A stretch of DNA of 64,000 bases from Trichopria drosophilae (GCA_030407085.1 CM059585.1:2055001-2119000), one strand, 5' to 3'. Numbered from the stretch's first letter, positions 36,471 through 47,501 are shown. Program-made: numbers and translations. The notes: a model not told the origin generated them from the letters alone.

Positions 36471-38111
36471 TTATGTATGATACTCGAAGAAACAATTTCT
36501 GTCTTCCCTTATGCAGAGAGGCACATCGCAAGTACTGCAATAAAATTTAGTTCTTTGACGTGTTGTTTTAGTACTGCACAGACAGCAACGTCTCAATGTC
36601 TTTGACACTAAAGGCATGTGAGCAGATTGAGTGCGCCTTATTTCAATAGATACCTGAGGCTTGCTGGTTACTTTAGCAATAGATTTTCCTGTGCATTTTC
36701 TACCTTTTTTTGTCGGAGAATGATCAGCAACTAGTTGATCAATCAAATTTAATCTGAAGCATAACGATTGCAAAGCATGTTTCACATTTATTTGTTTGTG
36801 AATAATGAACGCATTTATTACAGATAAATCTACAAAATGCCAGAATATGCGGTGCCACCATTTCTTTGATTTTCTATCAATTTTATAAGTTGATACAAGA
36901 TGGTCGGATCTATCAACATATCCCATATTTTTTTGGTAATCCGAGCACATAACTGGGCAATTTATAGTTTTTGCTGATCCATCTTTTTGTGTCCTTTTTG
37001 TTTCGGTAACTTCGTTAGGATCATGATAGTTTGATAAAAAGAAGACAGCTTTTTTGTCCATCCATTTGATCCAACTAATTCCATTACCACAAGTACGGTA
37101 TTCATATTGCCCACGATCCATTTTTTTATCAGGAATCTCACTTTTTGGTAAACCTTTTCTATTACTACGAACTGTACCACATGCGAAAATTTTATCTTTT
37201 TTCAAATCTTTCATCAGATCAAAACCAGTAAAGTAATTGTCAAAAAATACATGATGATTTTTCCCAACTAAGTTACGCGTCAAATCTTTGACAACACGTG
37301 CACCTAGTAGTTTTTCAGCACTTTCAGCTTTACCTGTATACATTTGAAATTCGCATACGTATCGTGATGAGTCTGCGCGCACCCAAAGTTTATATCCGCG
37401 TTTTACGGGCTTGTTTGGCATGAATTGTTTCATACTACTGCGGCCTTTGAACTTGATCATAGACTCGTCAACAGATTGATTTTCACTTGGGTTCCAACAG
37501 TTTTTGTAAGTTTCCGTTAGTTTATCTAATAACGGTCTAATCTTGTATAATTTATCATAGTTATGATCTCCTTTCTTTGGTTCCTGACTGTTGTCGGATA
37601 AGTGTAAATGGGTCAGGAAAAAACCGAATCGATGTACTGTCATCAATTTGCTTACGTACGAATCATTCAATTTCGGATCTGTCGACCAAAAATGACGATA
37701 AGAGGGGGATTTTTTAACACCCATCAAAATATTAATTGCAAAAAATATTAATAGTTCCTCTTTGGTTATCGGTTTACCTTTACTTTTCGATTGTCTTATA
37801 TATAGGTTCGTTTCATCAACAATTAAATCTAATAGATCATTAGGAAACAAACATAAAAATATATCCAAAGGTGTGGTTGCATTGTCTGGAATATTTGGAC
37901 CGAATGGTTCAGCGAATGGAAGATCATCTCTGGTTTTTCCATCCTTAGTCCACTTATCATTATCTCTAAAATCTGTAGAATTATCATCAGAACATGCCGA
38001 ATCACAATAATTTGAATCATCCGATTCACTTTCTGAATCAACTTCAAGGTCAGAATCACATAATCCATCAACAGATTCAGAGTCGCTAGGGATTTCAGCG
38101 ATTTCAACCAT
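36471..38111 (-). CDS. piggyBac transposase, intact, 546 aa
   Basis: This enzyme excises and inserts the element at TTAA. The ATG at 38,111 opens an uninterrupted frame. The N-terminus is acidic and Ser/Asp-rich (residues 1-55). The DDE_Tnp_1_7 core shows the catalytic Asp residues at about 216 (SVDESMIKFKG), 291 (VFFDNYFTG) and 399 with 402 (YVDRSDH). The C-terminal cysteine-rich domain (CCLCSTK, CSTCDVPLC, CFFEYHT) is complete. Length and domain order are normal for the family. No intron is needed. A functional enzyme is likely but unproven. Confidence 0.95.
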   Translation of the reverse strand: MVEIAEIPSDSESVDGLCDSDLEVDSESESDDSNYCDSACSDDNSTDFRDNDKWTKDGKTRDDLPFAEPFGPNIPDNATTPLDIFLCLFPNDLLDLIVDETNLYIRQSKSKGKPITKEELLIFFAINILMGVKKSPSYRHFWSTDPKLNDSYVSKLMTVHRFGFFLTHLHLSDNSQEPKKGDHNYDKLYKIRPLLDKLTETYKNCWNPSENQSVDESMIKFKGRSSMKQFMPNKPVKRGYKLWVRADSSRYVCEFQMYTGKAESAEKLLGARVVKDLTRNLVGKNHHVFFDNYFTGFDLMKDLKKDKIFACGTVRSNRKGLPKSEIPDKKMDRGQYEYRTCGNGISWIKWMDKKAVFFLSNYHDPNEVTETKRTQKDGSAKTINCPVMCSDYQKNMGYVDRSDHLVSTYKIDRKSKKWWHRIFWHFVDLSVINAFIIHKQINVKHALQSLCFRLNLIDQLVADHSPTKKGRKCTGKSIAKVTSKPQVSIEIRRTQSAHMPLVSKTLRRCCLCSTKTTRQRTKFYCSTCDVPLCIREDRNCFFEYHT

Positions 38112-38462
38112 ACTTGACAGATATTACAAGTTCTTTTTTTAAATTCTATAAATATATAAAATATAATAAATAATATTGACTAATACTCATAAAAACAAAA
38201 GGCGGAGAATTATGCGATGAACACAAAGAAGCGTTCCTATTTACGAATCCACTAGCCCGCCACTCAAACGTGATCTCTATCGTGAAAGACGTAATTTGCA
38301 CAGGCAAAACCAGAAAGATCGAACTGTTCGAGGTCGCTCTATTCATAGTTTCGCTCGACTCATTTCGCTTGCGAGAAACGAAATTCAGAGTACAGGTAAT
38401 GTCAGTAGCGTAATCGTACACGCACTACAGATTTCCACATTTTATGAAATATGATATATAAA

Positions 38463-39190
38463 GGTTTTTGGGGTCGCTGATTACGAATCTGAGCTCAGAT
38501 TTTGGAAATTCAAAATGGTGGATCCAATATGGCCGACCAAAATGCAAAAACATATTGGATCGAGATGAAACTGGGTACTCGGGGATTTTTGAGGTCGCTG
38601 ATTACGAATCTGAGCTCAGATTTTGGAAATTCAAAATGGTGGATCCAACATGGCCGACCAAAATGCAAAACATACTGGATCGAGATGAAACTGGGTACTC
38701 GGGGATTTTTGAGGTCGCTGATTACGAATCTGAGCTCAGATTTTGGAAATTCAAAATGGTGGATCCAATATGGCCGACCAAAATGCAAAAACATCCTGGA
38801 TCGAGATGAAACTGGGTACTCGGGGATTTTTGAGGTCGCTGATTACGAATCTGAGCTCAGATTTTGGAAATTCAAAATGGCGGAATTAAGATAGCCGTCA
38901 AAAATATAAAAATTACCTGATGAAAGTGGATACTTGAGTTTTTGGGGTCGCTGATTACGAATATGAATTCAGATATAAAAATTTTAGTTTTTCAGATTTT
39001 GAATTTTCAAAATCTGAGTTCAGATTCGTAATCAGCGACCCCAAAAACCCCAGAGTACCCAGTTTCATCTGGATCAAGCAACTTTTTACATTTGGGTCGG
39101 CCATATTGGATCCGCCATTTTGCATTTCCAAAATCTGAGTTCAGATTCGTAATCAGCGACCCCAAAAACCCCCGAGTACCCAGTTTCATG
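38463..39190. repeat. ~120-bp minisatellite, right subterminal array with reversal
   Basis: About four and a half units in plus orientation (38,463-38,990) are followed by two inverted units (39,001-39,190) before the right TIR. The units are more alike than those in the decayed element. The repeated ORFs they create (FKMVDPIWPTKMQ) are by-products. Confidence 0.85.
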
Positions 39191-39231
39191 AAAAATGGTT
39201 CATCAGAAAAATGTGTACCGCAAAGGGTTAA

Positions 39232-40198
39232 ATGTCACTATTCCCATCGTTTTTCTTTGCTTAAGCTATATTGCATAAGATGATGCTCTCCGTTTTCAAA
39301 ATAATAGCGTCAAAAACAAGATGCTAATACTTAAAAATGTAGTTTTTACAATTTCTTTAACAATCTTCGTCATGAAATGCAACAGCACTTTGAATCAAAG
39401 TATTCAATTATACATACAATATTAGTGACAACTTTTGAAACTTGTCACTCGGAGGTTTTTGGGGTCGCTCATTGCGAATCTGAGGGCAGTTTTCACAAAT
39501 TCAAAATAACATTACTTAAAGAAAATCTTTAAAAAATATTTTAAACGTACATACTTTTCTTATTATCAGACTATATCTATAACAGTCCTATTTCAGAAAC
39601 TTACACTTTATGATTACATTACAACTGCGTGAAAAAAAAATAAATGTATTTATAAATCGAAATTTCCTTCAGGAATTTCAACTCAAATTGTTACTCATTT
39701 AAAAATATTAACAAACTTCAGACAGCGTAAAAATTGGCGTATACACCATATATACACTATGCTATAGTATTCAAAATTAATGTGTGCAGAGTGATCATAA
39801 ATGCACAAATTATATCATGATAAACCAGGTTACTGTCTGTTTTGAAAAAATCTAAGTTCCACCGAAAACAGAATCTATTTCTGATTTGCCATCGCTCTGT
39901 TAGATCAAAATTTTGAGTCAATATCAAATTTTAGAATTATTTAAAAATAAAAAAATCACATTTACACAGCTTTAAATGCAAATCTAAAACTAAACGCGTT
40001 TTTCTTGAGATTTCAAAAAATGCAGTTATCTGGATATTGCTGTCAGCCACAGATATGTTCATTAATTACATATCTACAGCGGTAAATGACACACATCTTG
40101 CATTACTTTCCGGTTGAATATTTTGTCAGTGTTTAGTGAAACTGGGAACTACTGAAAACAATTTTTGGTTTAATTACTAATTTTTGTGCTTTTTCAGG
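39232..40198. other. non-coding part of the 7-kb TIR element
   Basis: AT-rich with no gene. One lone minisatellite-like unit lies at 39,440-39,510 (GGTTTTTGGGGTCGCTCATT). A branch/acceptor-like TTTTTCAG ends at 40,198. Confidence 0.4.
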
Positions 40199-40670
40199 TA
40201 TTGACGAAGTACTGATCAAGCGATTAAGTACTGTGCTAATAACAATGGCCAGTGGTCGCTGTATAAAGTACAATGAGTACAAAGTGTATTGCACGGAAAC
40301 TGCCAGACTATTTGTCAACTTGTATGGATGGTATCACATGTCCCCAAGTGTACATAAAATACTCATCCATAGCCCATCCGTAGCAAGAAATGCCTGTCTT
40401 CCCCTAGGGCTTTTGTCAGAGGAAGTCCTGGAGGCAAGCCACAAAATTTGCAAGTTGTTTCGGGATAGGCATGCCAGAAAAACTTCTCGAAAGCAAACGA
40501 ATGAAGATGTTTTTCGTAGATGGGCCATTTTTGCTGATCCGAAGATCACTCTCTCTGGTAGAATTCCATACAAACAAAAAACTGAGTTGCCCAAAGAAGC
40601 ATTAAATCTCATCGAATCAGAAATAAGTGAAGATTTAGAAGACCCGTTTTCGGAAGAAGAAGATGAATAA
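40199..40670 (+). CDS. exon of an unnamed protein, probably transposon-encoded
   Basis: After a good acceptor (TTTTTCAG) the frame is open for 157 codons, from GIDEVLIKRL to a stop following SEEEDE. Notable segments are YCTETARLFVNLYGWYHMSPSVHKILIHS, here cited only in part, LPLGLLSEEVLEASHK and RDRHARKTSRKQTNEDVFRR. I recall multi-copy insect proteins with this pattern (HKILIHG, LPIGxLSEEA), but cannot name the family or function. An AATAAA lies ~50 bp downstream. The upstream exons are not found, so this may be the last exon of a decayed transposon gene. Confidence 0.55.
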
Positions 40671-40916
40671 AGATTTATTCATATTGTATACATATTTGTT
40701 GAATTTTGGTATGCTTGAAATAAATTTCTAAACCTCAAACTCTGTGCAATTTTATTTTCTTTGTATTGAATTTTTTATAGTTGATGCCTCCAGAATACTT
40801 CTAAACTCCATACATATCGTGTCAAAAATGAATTTGTTATCAGATAGGGAGTTTTCAAAGAAATTAGTAATGATAATAATTTCCATACATTTTTGTGTAG
40901 TTTCGGTTATTTTTTC

Positions 40917-41545
40917 GATTTTTATTTCGCTATATTGGGTCGGCCATTTTGAATCTCCATACATTGTCTCCAGATTCATACTCAGCGACCGCCAAAAACC
41001 CCCATGCATGCATTTTTGTATGCTGAACTGCAGTTTAAGTCGTTTTTCCGAATTTTGGTCCGCCATATTGGGTCGGCCATTTTGAATCTCCAAACATTGT
41101 TCTCAGATTCAAACTCAGCGACCGCGAAAAACCCCCATACATGCATATTTGTATGCTGAACTGCAGTTTCGGTTATTTTTTTTATTTTTATTCCGCCATA
41201 TTGGGTCGGCCATTTCGAATTTCCAAAAATTGTCCTCAGATTCAAACTCAGAGACCGCGAAAAACCCCCATGCATGCATTTTTGTATGCTGAACTGTAGT
41301 TTAAGTCGTTTTTCCGAATTTTGGTCCGCCATATTGGGTCGGCCATTTTGAATCTCCAAACATTGTTCTCAGATTCAAACTCAGCGACCGCGAAAAACCC
41401 CCATACATGCATATTTGTATGCTGAACTGCAGTTTAAGTTGTTTTTCCGAATTTTGGTCCGACATATTGGGTCGGCCATTTTAAATTTTCAAAAATGGTC
41501 TTCAGATTCATACTCAGTAACTGCATAAACCCCCTACACACATTT
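40917..41545 (-). repeat. ~128-bp minisatellite, five units
   Basis: Tandem units contain GGTCGGCCATTTTGAATCTCC, CAGATTCAAACTCAGCGACCG and GAAAAACCCCCATGCATGCA. They are distant relatives, in opposite orientation, of the piggyBac subterminal units. The ORFs across them (MADPIWRTK) are repeat by-products. Confidence 0.85.
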
Positions 41546-41799
41546 TTATACAATTTATGTTGTTTTTCATATTGATTTTTTGTTATTATCAATGTTTGTT
41601 TTACTATATATATATAAATAATAACTTTGCAAGAACATTGCCGGCGATCCAATTGAGATATCAAAAAAAAGCAAATCTCAGTTGCAGCAATATCCCTCCT
41701 GAACATTAAAAAAAAAAAAATTTTAAGATCGGTTGTGAATTCGCCGAGTGGTGATACCATCTCCGGAATCATTTTTTACAAACCTCTGTGCGCCGCTGA

Positions 41800-42060
41800 T
41801 CAGCTGAGTGCAGGCCGCCATATATGCAAGATCTGTTTCAGTCCGGTCGCGAAGTCCCGACGCTTGTCCTTGTTGCACTTATTGTGAACGACATCATTCT
41901 ATCTCTATGTCCTGACGTTCGCTAACGGAGCTATCAATCCTTGTCGCACTCATGCTAAACGGCAACTATCTGTCTCGATGTCCCATAGCAGAGTAAGCGA
42001 GTGTCGATCCTTCTCGCTCTCATGCTGAACGGCATGTATCTGTCTCTATGTCCCAAAATC
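41800..42060 (+). repeat. three degenerate ~75-bp tandem units
   Basis: The words CCTTGTYGCACT or CTTCTCGCTCTC, then CATGCTRAACGGCA, ATCTGTCTC and ATGTCCC, recur about every 75 bp. No coding frame is convincing. Confidence 0.55.
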
Positions 42061-42286
42061 CGATGAAGGAGAACAATTTTCGATCGTTGAAATCATGAAA
42101 AGTGACAAACAGCTGATTGATATCTCACGAACCACTAAACCGATTTCAATCGCACTAGGCTTAAATGAAAGATAAAAAAAAATAAAAAATACTGGGCATA
42201 ACATGATTAAGAAATATTCTGGAGGTGAAGCGTAGACGAAACATATGTGTTCAATGTTGTGACAGTTCAACTATGTTAGCGGTAAA

Positions 42287-42337
42287 GGAGTAGCGGTCGC
42301 CGCGCGCTAAGAACTTGGCGCGACGAGCGACCGCTCC
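42287..42337. repeat. GC-rich hairpin
   Basis: GGAGTAGCGGTCGC (42,287-42,300) pairs with GCGACCGCTCC (42,327-42,337) with a three-base bulge, and the inner GCGCGC/GGCGCG segments extend the pairing. It lies directly before the (TAAA)n-bounded hAT segment. Confidence 0.55.
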
Positions 42338-42341
42338 TCTT

Positions 42342-43072
42342 GATAAATAAATAAATAAATAAATAAATATTTCTAATCTTTGGGAACACATAAATTCAAA
42401 ACATGCTTGTCACATTGGGTGTTTAGGTTCGACGACATCCTTAATTAACAATGCTTCAACATCAGACATTGATATGTCAACAAAGGTAAGGTTTAAATAC
42501 CTAATTTTAATTATATCTAAAATACTTTATTCATTTTTTATTCCTGTTTACTTACCTGGTATCAAGTATATTTTAAATAATTTAATTTTTTGAAAAAAAT
42601 ATTCAATAAAACTCCATTTCTTTCTTCCCAAATTTTCAGGCTTTATATAGATACTCATTTTTATTTTTTATTGAAAAATTTAATTTGATGTTTTTTTCTT
42701 TTTCTTTTGAACAAAAATTGTTTTCAAGTTTCTAAAAAAATATTTTTTTTTCCTAAAAAGCCATCTTATTTTCTCTCCAAATCTGCTGACTTTGTACAAT
42801 ACTTATTCATACGTCTTGTTATAAAGATGTCCATTTGGCATTTTCTTATTTCTTAGATGAAAAAACAATTATTTATAATTTTTTTTTAAAATTCTTTTAC
42901 AAATTTCTTTAAGAAAAAAAATTTATGATAAGTTAGCATAAATTGTAATGAATGCTTTCTTATCTGCCACTTATGCTACCAGGGATATTATAAAAAAAAT
43001 GTTAAACCTTTTAGGAATCTTCTATCGATAAAAATATTCCTAATCCGATGAATCCTATTGACGATCAACAAT
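42342..43072 (+). pseudogene. second copy of hAT N-terminal exons (BED finger)
   Basis: This is an inverted near-copy of 14,530-15,253. It has the BED-finger half LWEHINSKHACHIGC, a donor site, a ~500-bp intron and the start of the next exon (NPMNPIDDQQ), after which it diverges at 43,072. It too is preceded by a (TAAA)n run (42,342-42,366), as if the same LINE-tail junction had been copied with it. Coding capacity is minimal. Confidence 0.7.
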
Positions 43073-43432
43073 CGATTTCAATTATATTATAAAATTATAT
43101 TGATCTTCGGGGGTCCAATCATATTTAGGTCCAAGTGGCTTCGATAGATATTTTACAACAATATAGTGTTTCTTATATGTATGAAAATTGAGAATGATTA
43201 ACAACTATGATCTATGGCCTGAGTCGACGTAAAATTGAAAATGAACATTTTCAAAACTTCGACCCGGACAACAGGCTAGCCGAAGTATTAATAAATAAAA
43301 GTTACAAAACACTTACTTCATGCACTTGTATTGTAATAGACTATTCGATGCATATTACAGTGTTTTACTAATTACTGTCTGTATCACTATGATCTTATAT
43401 ATATATATATATATGTATATATCGTAATTGCT
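43073..43432 (+). repeat. second copy of the 21.6-21.95-kb repeat
   Basis: Inverted match to 21,601-21,953, including GAAGCCACTTGGAC-type and TTCGACCCGG-type blocks and the terminal TATATATA run. Its junction with the hAT exon copy at 43,072 differs from the arrangement at 15-22 kb. Confidence 0.7.
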
Positions 43433-44489
43433 ACTTGCGAGGACTCAATAATGTAAATGTATTCATTTTGGCCCAATCTAAAAATAAGAATTGGCAAAAC
43501 TATTTCAACTATGTATTGTTGCTTAAAAGTAGTATAAATAATGCAAAACAAATTTAATAATAGTAGTTTTCGATGTAAGTGCGTTAAAGTTATTGTTACC
43601 AATGTGATAAGAATAGTGTTTTACAGTACTGAAAAGAAAATCTTCTCTTACCGTTGCAGGTTAAACTAGTTTAAAGAATTTGGCAATTACATTTAAATAG
43701 AGGGAAGGACGCAAAATCATAATTTAATTCATATAAAAATGCTTCGCATTAGACTTTCGAAATGTTTACAGGAATTCGCTGTGGGGTTATAATGCGGATG
43801 TCAGGCATTCGAATGTTTCAAGGGGAAGATTCGAATGTATCTGACGTTCCAAAGTTGATATATATATGGCAATAAGAACGTGGATTTCAATAATTTATTG
43901 TATAAAAACCAAAGCCCATTAGATAAAACGCTGAAACACGTATATTTTTATTTTCTCCCTAGAATACGTACAAAAATTGCCGATAAAAATCGTGACCCCC
44001 CCACCGTGGGTTCCCCTTGTGAGTATATTATTGTTATATTTCGTAATTAAAAATTTAGACAACATTTGAGATTCTCAACAAATTTCAACGCCATAATCGT
44101 TTTAGTGGACATTATATGGTATGTCTATAATGGATTGTTAACGATCCACTGGAAATATGACTCTGAAATGCATATGTGCATACAATAATAAAACGTAGAG
44201 GCCTTCAAGTTAACTATTATCCCTTTTAAAATTAACTATTTCCTTTTTAAATGAATTAATCCAAATAACGAGGATGCGAGCATGAAATAATTGTTTTTCG
44301 TTTTAAGATAAGGATCAGAATAGCAAATTATTTGGCTTATCAATCAAGTAAATCATACAGCTTATATATCTGACATTACTGTCCAACCTGTAATATATTT
44401 CCGAAAGGACGTTTAAAAGTATTAATTCCAAAATTCCATCTCAAAACTGAAAATTAAATTCCAGCTCACAATCATCTTGAAGCAATTAA
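43433..44489. other. non-coding stretch
   Basis: AT-rich. I see no gene and no repeat partner. Confidence 0.3.
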
Positions 44490-46082
44490 CCCGCTAAACA
44501 ATATTCCGTTACAGCAATATCTTTGAAACGTCGCATTATAGCCATGCGACCAAACTTGTTTCATTGCAAAAACATTTTTGGGACGTCCTTGGAACCAGAA
44601 ATGTCCTGCCACATTTACGGTTTTTAAATAACGTTTCATTCGTAACGTACCTGCGACGTTTGAAAACTATACATCCAACGTTGTAAAAACGTTACATTAA
44701 ACGGTCATAAATAAAAATTATAAGAAATTCGACGAATTATTTTATTCAATTCGAATTTTATTATTATTTATGTACCGTTAGATATGTTATGAAAGAATGT
44801 AGTTTTATAATTTTACTCGCAAATAAATCTATGAATCTAAGAAAAATCCGTCCCGACCGAGGATCGAACCCGGGTCTACCGGTTACAACGCTGACGTCTT
44901 AACCACTACGCTACGCTCGCATACGTATTACCATGCGAACGAGAGCTCTTATACTCAATCGTAGAAGGCTTCTTGATAAATGCGGGTTTAGTTTAAACAA
45001 GATATGTTTAATTAATTTTGTCATTTCTATATTGGGAATAATAATATTTTAATATTATTTGACTATTTTGTAGTAATTTATTGTAATTTAAATAAATATT
45101 TTTAAGATATCCGTATAATATTTTTTTTAAACGAAATGGATTAATAGACAATGTTTAAAAAAATGTAAAGTTAATTGACACACGTATATTTTACAAATGC
45201 ACTACTTGGAAATAAGTTATGAAATTACGCGGATATTAAAATTAACACAAGTGAACCACTTTTTAAATTATGAATTAAATTTAATACAATTTACATTAAA
45301 AATAATAAGGTGCGAGTTATTTTTCTGGACAAGTGACGGAAATTTACAAATTTTGTACATAAATATATTAAAAGCGAACGAGTTTTTTAAAATAAATACA
45401 CTGTATATATAAAATGCATATTCTCTAAATATTACAAAACCCGTTTCAATTTCAAATGTGAAGTATAACAATAGTTAAATTTCACTTCATTGCAGTCTCA
45501 GCCTCAAATTACTCTATATTTTAAATTAATTTTTGTAGTAATATTACAAAAAAAATATTGAATTTAATGGACATCAATGTATTTAAGTTACACACGTATA
45601 AGAAATAAAAAGAACAAAATTAATAATAGCAAATAATATTATGCACCAGAAAAAAGAATAACTATAAGAAGAAAAAGATTGCATGTAAATCATGCTAATA
45701 TACGAAAATAAATGCTGCATTCGAAAGCTTCCGAATCTTGATGGCGAAGTCTGAGATGGAACCGGCCGAAACGATAGAAGATATGCAACAAATCATGTCT
45801 ACGAAACGTTGCATTCGTAACATTACATGAATGTTACGTTAGTAACCTGAATGCGACGTTTTAAATTTCCTTGGTGATTTTGTGACGTTGCAGAAACGAT
45901 TCCATAAAACGTTTTTAAAACTGTTATAAAGTGACATTCTGGTAATGTTACGCATTAGCTTTGTGTATTTAGATATTGTGCAACGTCGTGTAAACGGCAT
46001 CAAGAAGTTGTTACGAAACGTTACGTTTCTGCCATAAATGGGATAACATGTAACGTTTCATTTACGTTACATGTTTAGCGGG
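44490..46082. mobile_element. 1.6-kb TIR element rich in CGTTAC/GTAACG words
   Basis: The ends CCCGCTAAACA (44,490) and TGTTTAGCGGG (ending 46,082) are inverted. Both subterminal regions (44,490-44,700 and 45,790-46,082) are dense in AACGTT, CGTTAC and GTAACG words. The interior is AT-rich and contains a tRNA-like segment. No clean target duplication: TTAA lies on the left and AATT on the right. Confidence 0.65.
44849..44920 (-). ncRNA. tRNA-derived sequence (SINE head or tRNA pseudogene)
   Basis: The minus strand contains an A-box-like TAGCGTAGTGGTTAAG, a B-box GGTTCGATCC, and a T-arm that folds (CCGGG/CTCGG). The first seven and last seven bases do not form an acceptor stem, and the anticodon arm does not pair, so a functional tRNA is unlikely. 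RNA polymerase III promoter boxes appear intact. Confidence 0.65.
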
Positions 46083-46379
46083 AATTCCTTCCGTTTCATA
46101 ACTTAAAATTTTATGATTATTAAATCGTAATGATATTTTATAAAATAAATTTAACTTAACTAAAATGAACTAAAAATTAATAAGGTAAACATTGATGAAG
46201 AAAAACCAGGAGAATGCACTATAAAGACACAAATATAAAAATAAATCAAAATTATGAAGAAAAGATTATTGAAATTCAATAACAACTACAATTTTTAAAA
46301 TTAATGCAAATTCAGTAAAATTAACACATTGCATGAAATTGTATTCTAATATCAGAAAACTGAATTTTGTGTATTTTAT
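46083..46379. other. non-coding stretch
   Basis: AT-rich. No gene or repeat recognised. Confidence 0.3.
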
Positions 46380-46740
46380 TAACCTGCAACGAGAGAGACG
46401 TTGCAGTCCATCCTCGTTGCGGCGTAAGCCGCGCGCCGCCCAAGCGAGGAAGCCAGTGCTAGTGCGGCGCACTGACGCCTGGCTTCCGAGCGTTCGCGCT
46501 ACGAGAGTGCTCCCGCCAATGGTTCAAAGGCAGCGCTCGGAGTCGAAAACGATGAGTCGAGTCATTGGTGCTAGCCGACTATATACAACGGGATTCTCCG
46601 TGTACACGGAAAAAAACAGAACGTCGCTTCAGCGAGATTGTCCAGCTAAAATAGCTTCCCACTGGCCGGCAGACCGCGAGTACAGACGTAAAATGACAAT
46701 TAAAATTCGAAATCCTCAAATTTTTTTTGTTCTATAAATA
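46380..46740. other. GC-rich islet with an imperfect hairpin
   Basis: 46,445-46,495 forms an imperfect hairpin (GGAAGCCAG with CTGGCTTCC). At 46,598-46,608 TACACGGAAAAA matches the tip of the TA-flanked element at 61,985, so this may be an orphan end of that family. The long Arg-rich ORF across it has no domain. Confidence 0.4.
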
Positions 46741-46844
46741 GGTATACTTTTCTTATGTCTTTCAGAATATTTCTACATAATTTCTAGACGATGTGGTTAT
46801 TTATATTATTTTTATATGATTTTTAAAGTCGTTAATAGTGAAAA

Positions 46845-47185
46845 AATCACTACTTTTTTCATTTTAAGGCTTCCGTATTGATTACCGTGTTAGATACGAC
46901 AAAAATGTACTGAACCTTTTTTGTAGAGCACAAAATTTCCTACAAAAAAGTCGGTGAGAGCCATAGTCTAATGTTAATATGTACGGCATGCAAAATATCG
47001 GAAGTTATTGAAAAAAATCATTGAAATTTTAGAACAGAGATAGTTATCTTATTCGTGACGTATCTATTAACATTAGACTATGGCTCTCACTGACTTTTTT
47101 GTAGGAAAATTTGTGCTCTACAAAAAAGGTTCAGTGCATTTTTGTCGTATCTAACACGAAAATCAATACGATATGAAGATTTTTT
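46845..47185. repeat. inverted repeat sharing its core with elements at 61-62.5 kb
   Basis: CGTATTGATT ... GTTAGATACGACAAAAATG, CTACAAAAAAGTC and AGCCATAGTCTAATGTTAA pair with inverted copies ~150 bp away. The CCTACAAAAAAGTC word is the same core seen at 61,432 and in both arms of 61,985-62,792, indicating one foldback family. Confidence 0.7.
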
Positions 47186-47460
47186 AATAAGATATGTCAT
47201 TATTACCCGCAGCAATGTTCGCATTACGAGTCACACAGGAGTATCTGTTTTGATGTATAACATATGAGTTGCTTATTTGATATATGTTTCGTTCTTTTCT
47301 TTTATTCCATTTTCGCTTATTACGTTTTATTTGTATTTTTGTTACTCGTTCGACAGAATGTATTTACCTTACTTTTTTGTAAAAAGCTTTTCGCCTGTCT
47401 AAATTATATCCATGTAACATTATGGTGCGTAAAAGCATTCCCTTGCCCACTCAATAAAAT

Positions 47461-47462
<2 letters not shown>

Positions 47463-47497
<35 letters not shown>

Positions 47498-47501
47498 CAA
47501 T
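47463..47501 (+). repeat. (TAA)n microsatellite at the retrotransposon 5' junction
   Basis: About ten TAA units, then CAACAATAAAAAA, then the retrotransposon. Dong, a member of the R4 clade, is known to target TAA repeats. Confidence 0.9.

Larger units (their letters stand above)
35515..39227 (-). mobile_element. piggyBac transposon, complete, TTAA duplication
   Basis: The ends are the perfect 13-bp inverted repeat CCCTTTGCGGTAC, flanked by TTAA at 35,511-35,514 and 39,228-39,231, the canonical piggyBac target. A 22-bp perfect palindrome (35,528-35,549) follows the left tip. Interior: minisatellite, T-rich tract, one transposase gene on the minus strand, more minisatellite. Nothing in it looks broken, so it may be autonomous and recent (inference). 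Confidence 0.95.
34837..41790. mobile_element. ~7-kb TIR element of unknown family, host of a piggyBac
   Basis: Inverted ends of ~130 bp lie at 34,837-34,967 and 41,670-41,790 (tip CACAGAGGTTTGTAAAAAATG). CGCCG occurs directly outside both (34,832-34,836 and 41,791-41,795), compatible with a 5-bp target duplication; a 4-bp CCGC reading with tip CGCACAGAGG is equally possible. Without the 3.7-kb piggyBac inside it the element is ~3.2 kb. Its only protein-like content is the exon at 40,199-40,670. Confidence 0.7.

Noticed and set aside
38463..38894. ORFs of 90-130 aa with repeated FKMVDPIWPTK peptides
   Set aside because: They are read-through of minisatellite units in several frames, not a gene.
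44849..44920. A functional tRNA gene
   Set aside because: Acceptor and anticodon stems do not pair; only the promoter boxes and T-arm are preserved.
46333..46737. 134-aa Arg/Ser-rich ORF
   Set aside because: It crosses an imperfect hairpin and a GC-rich islet with no domain; likely chance.
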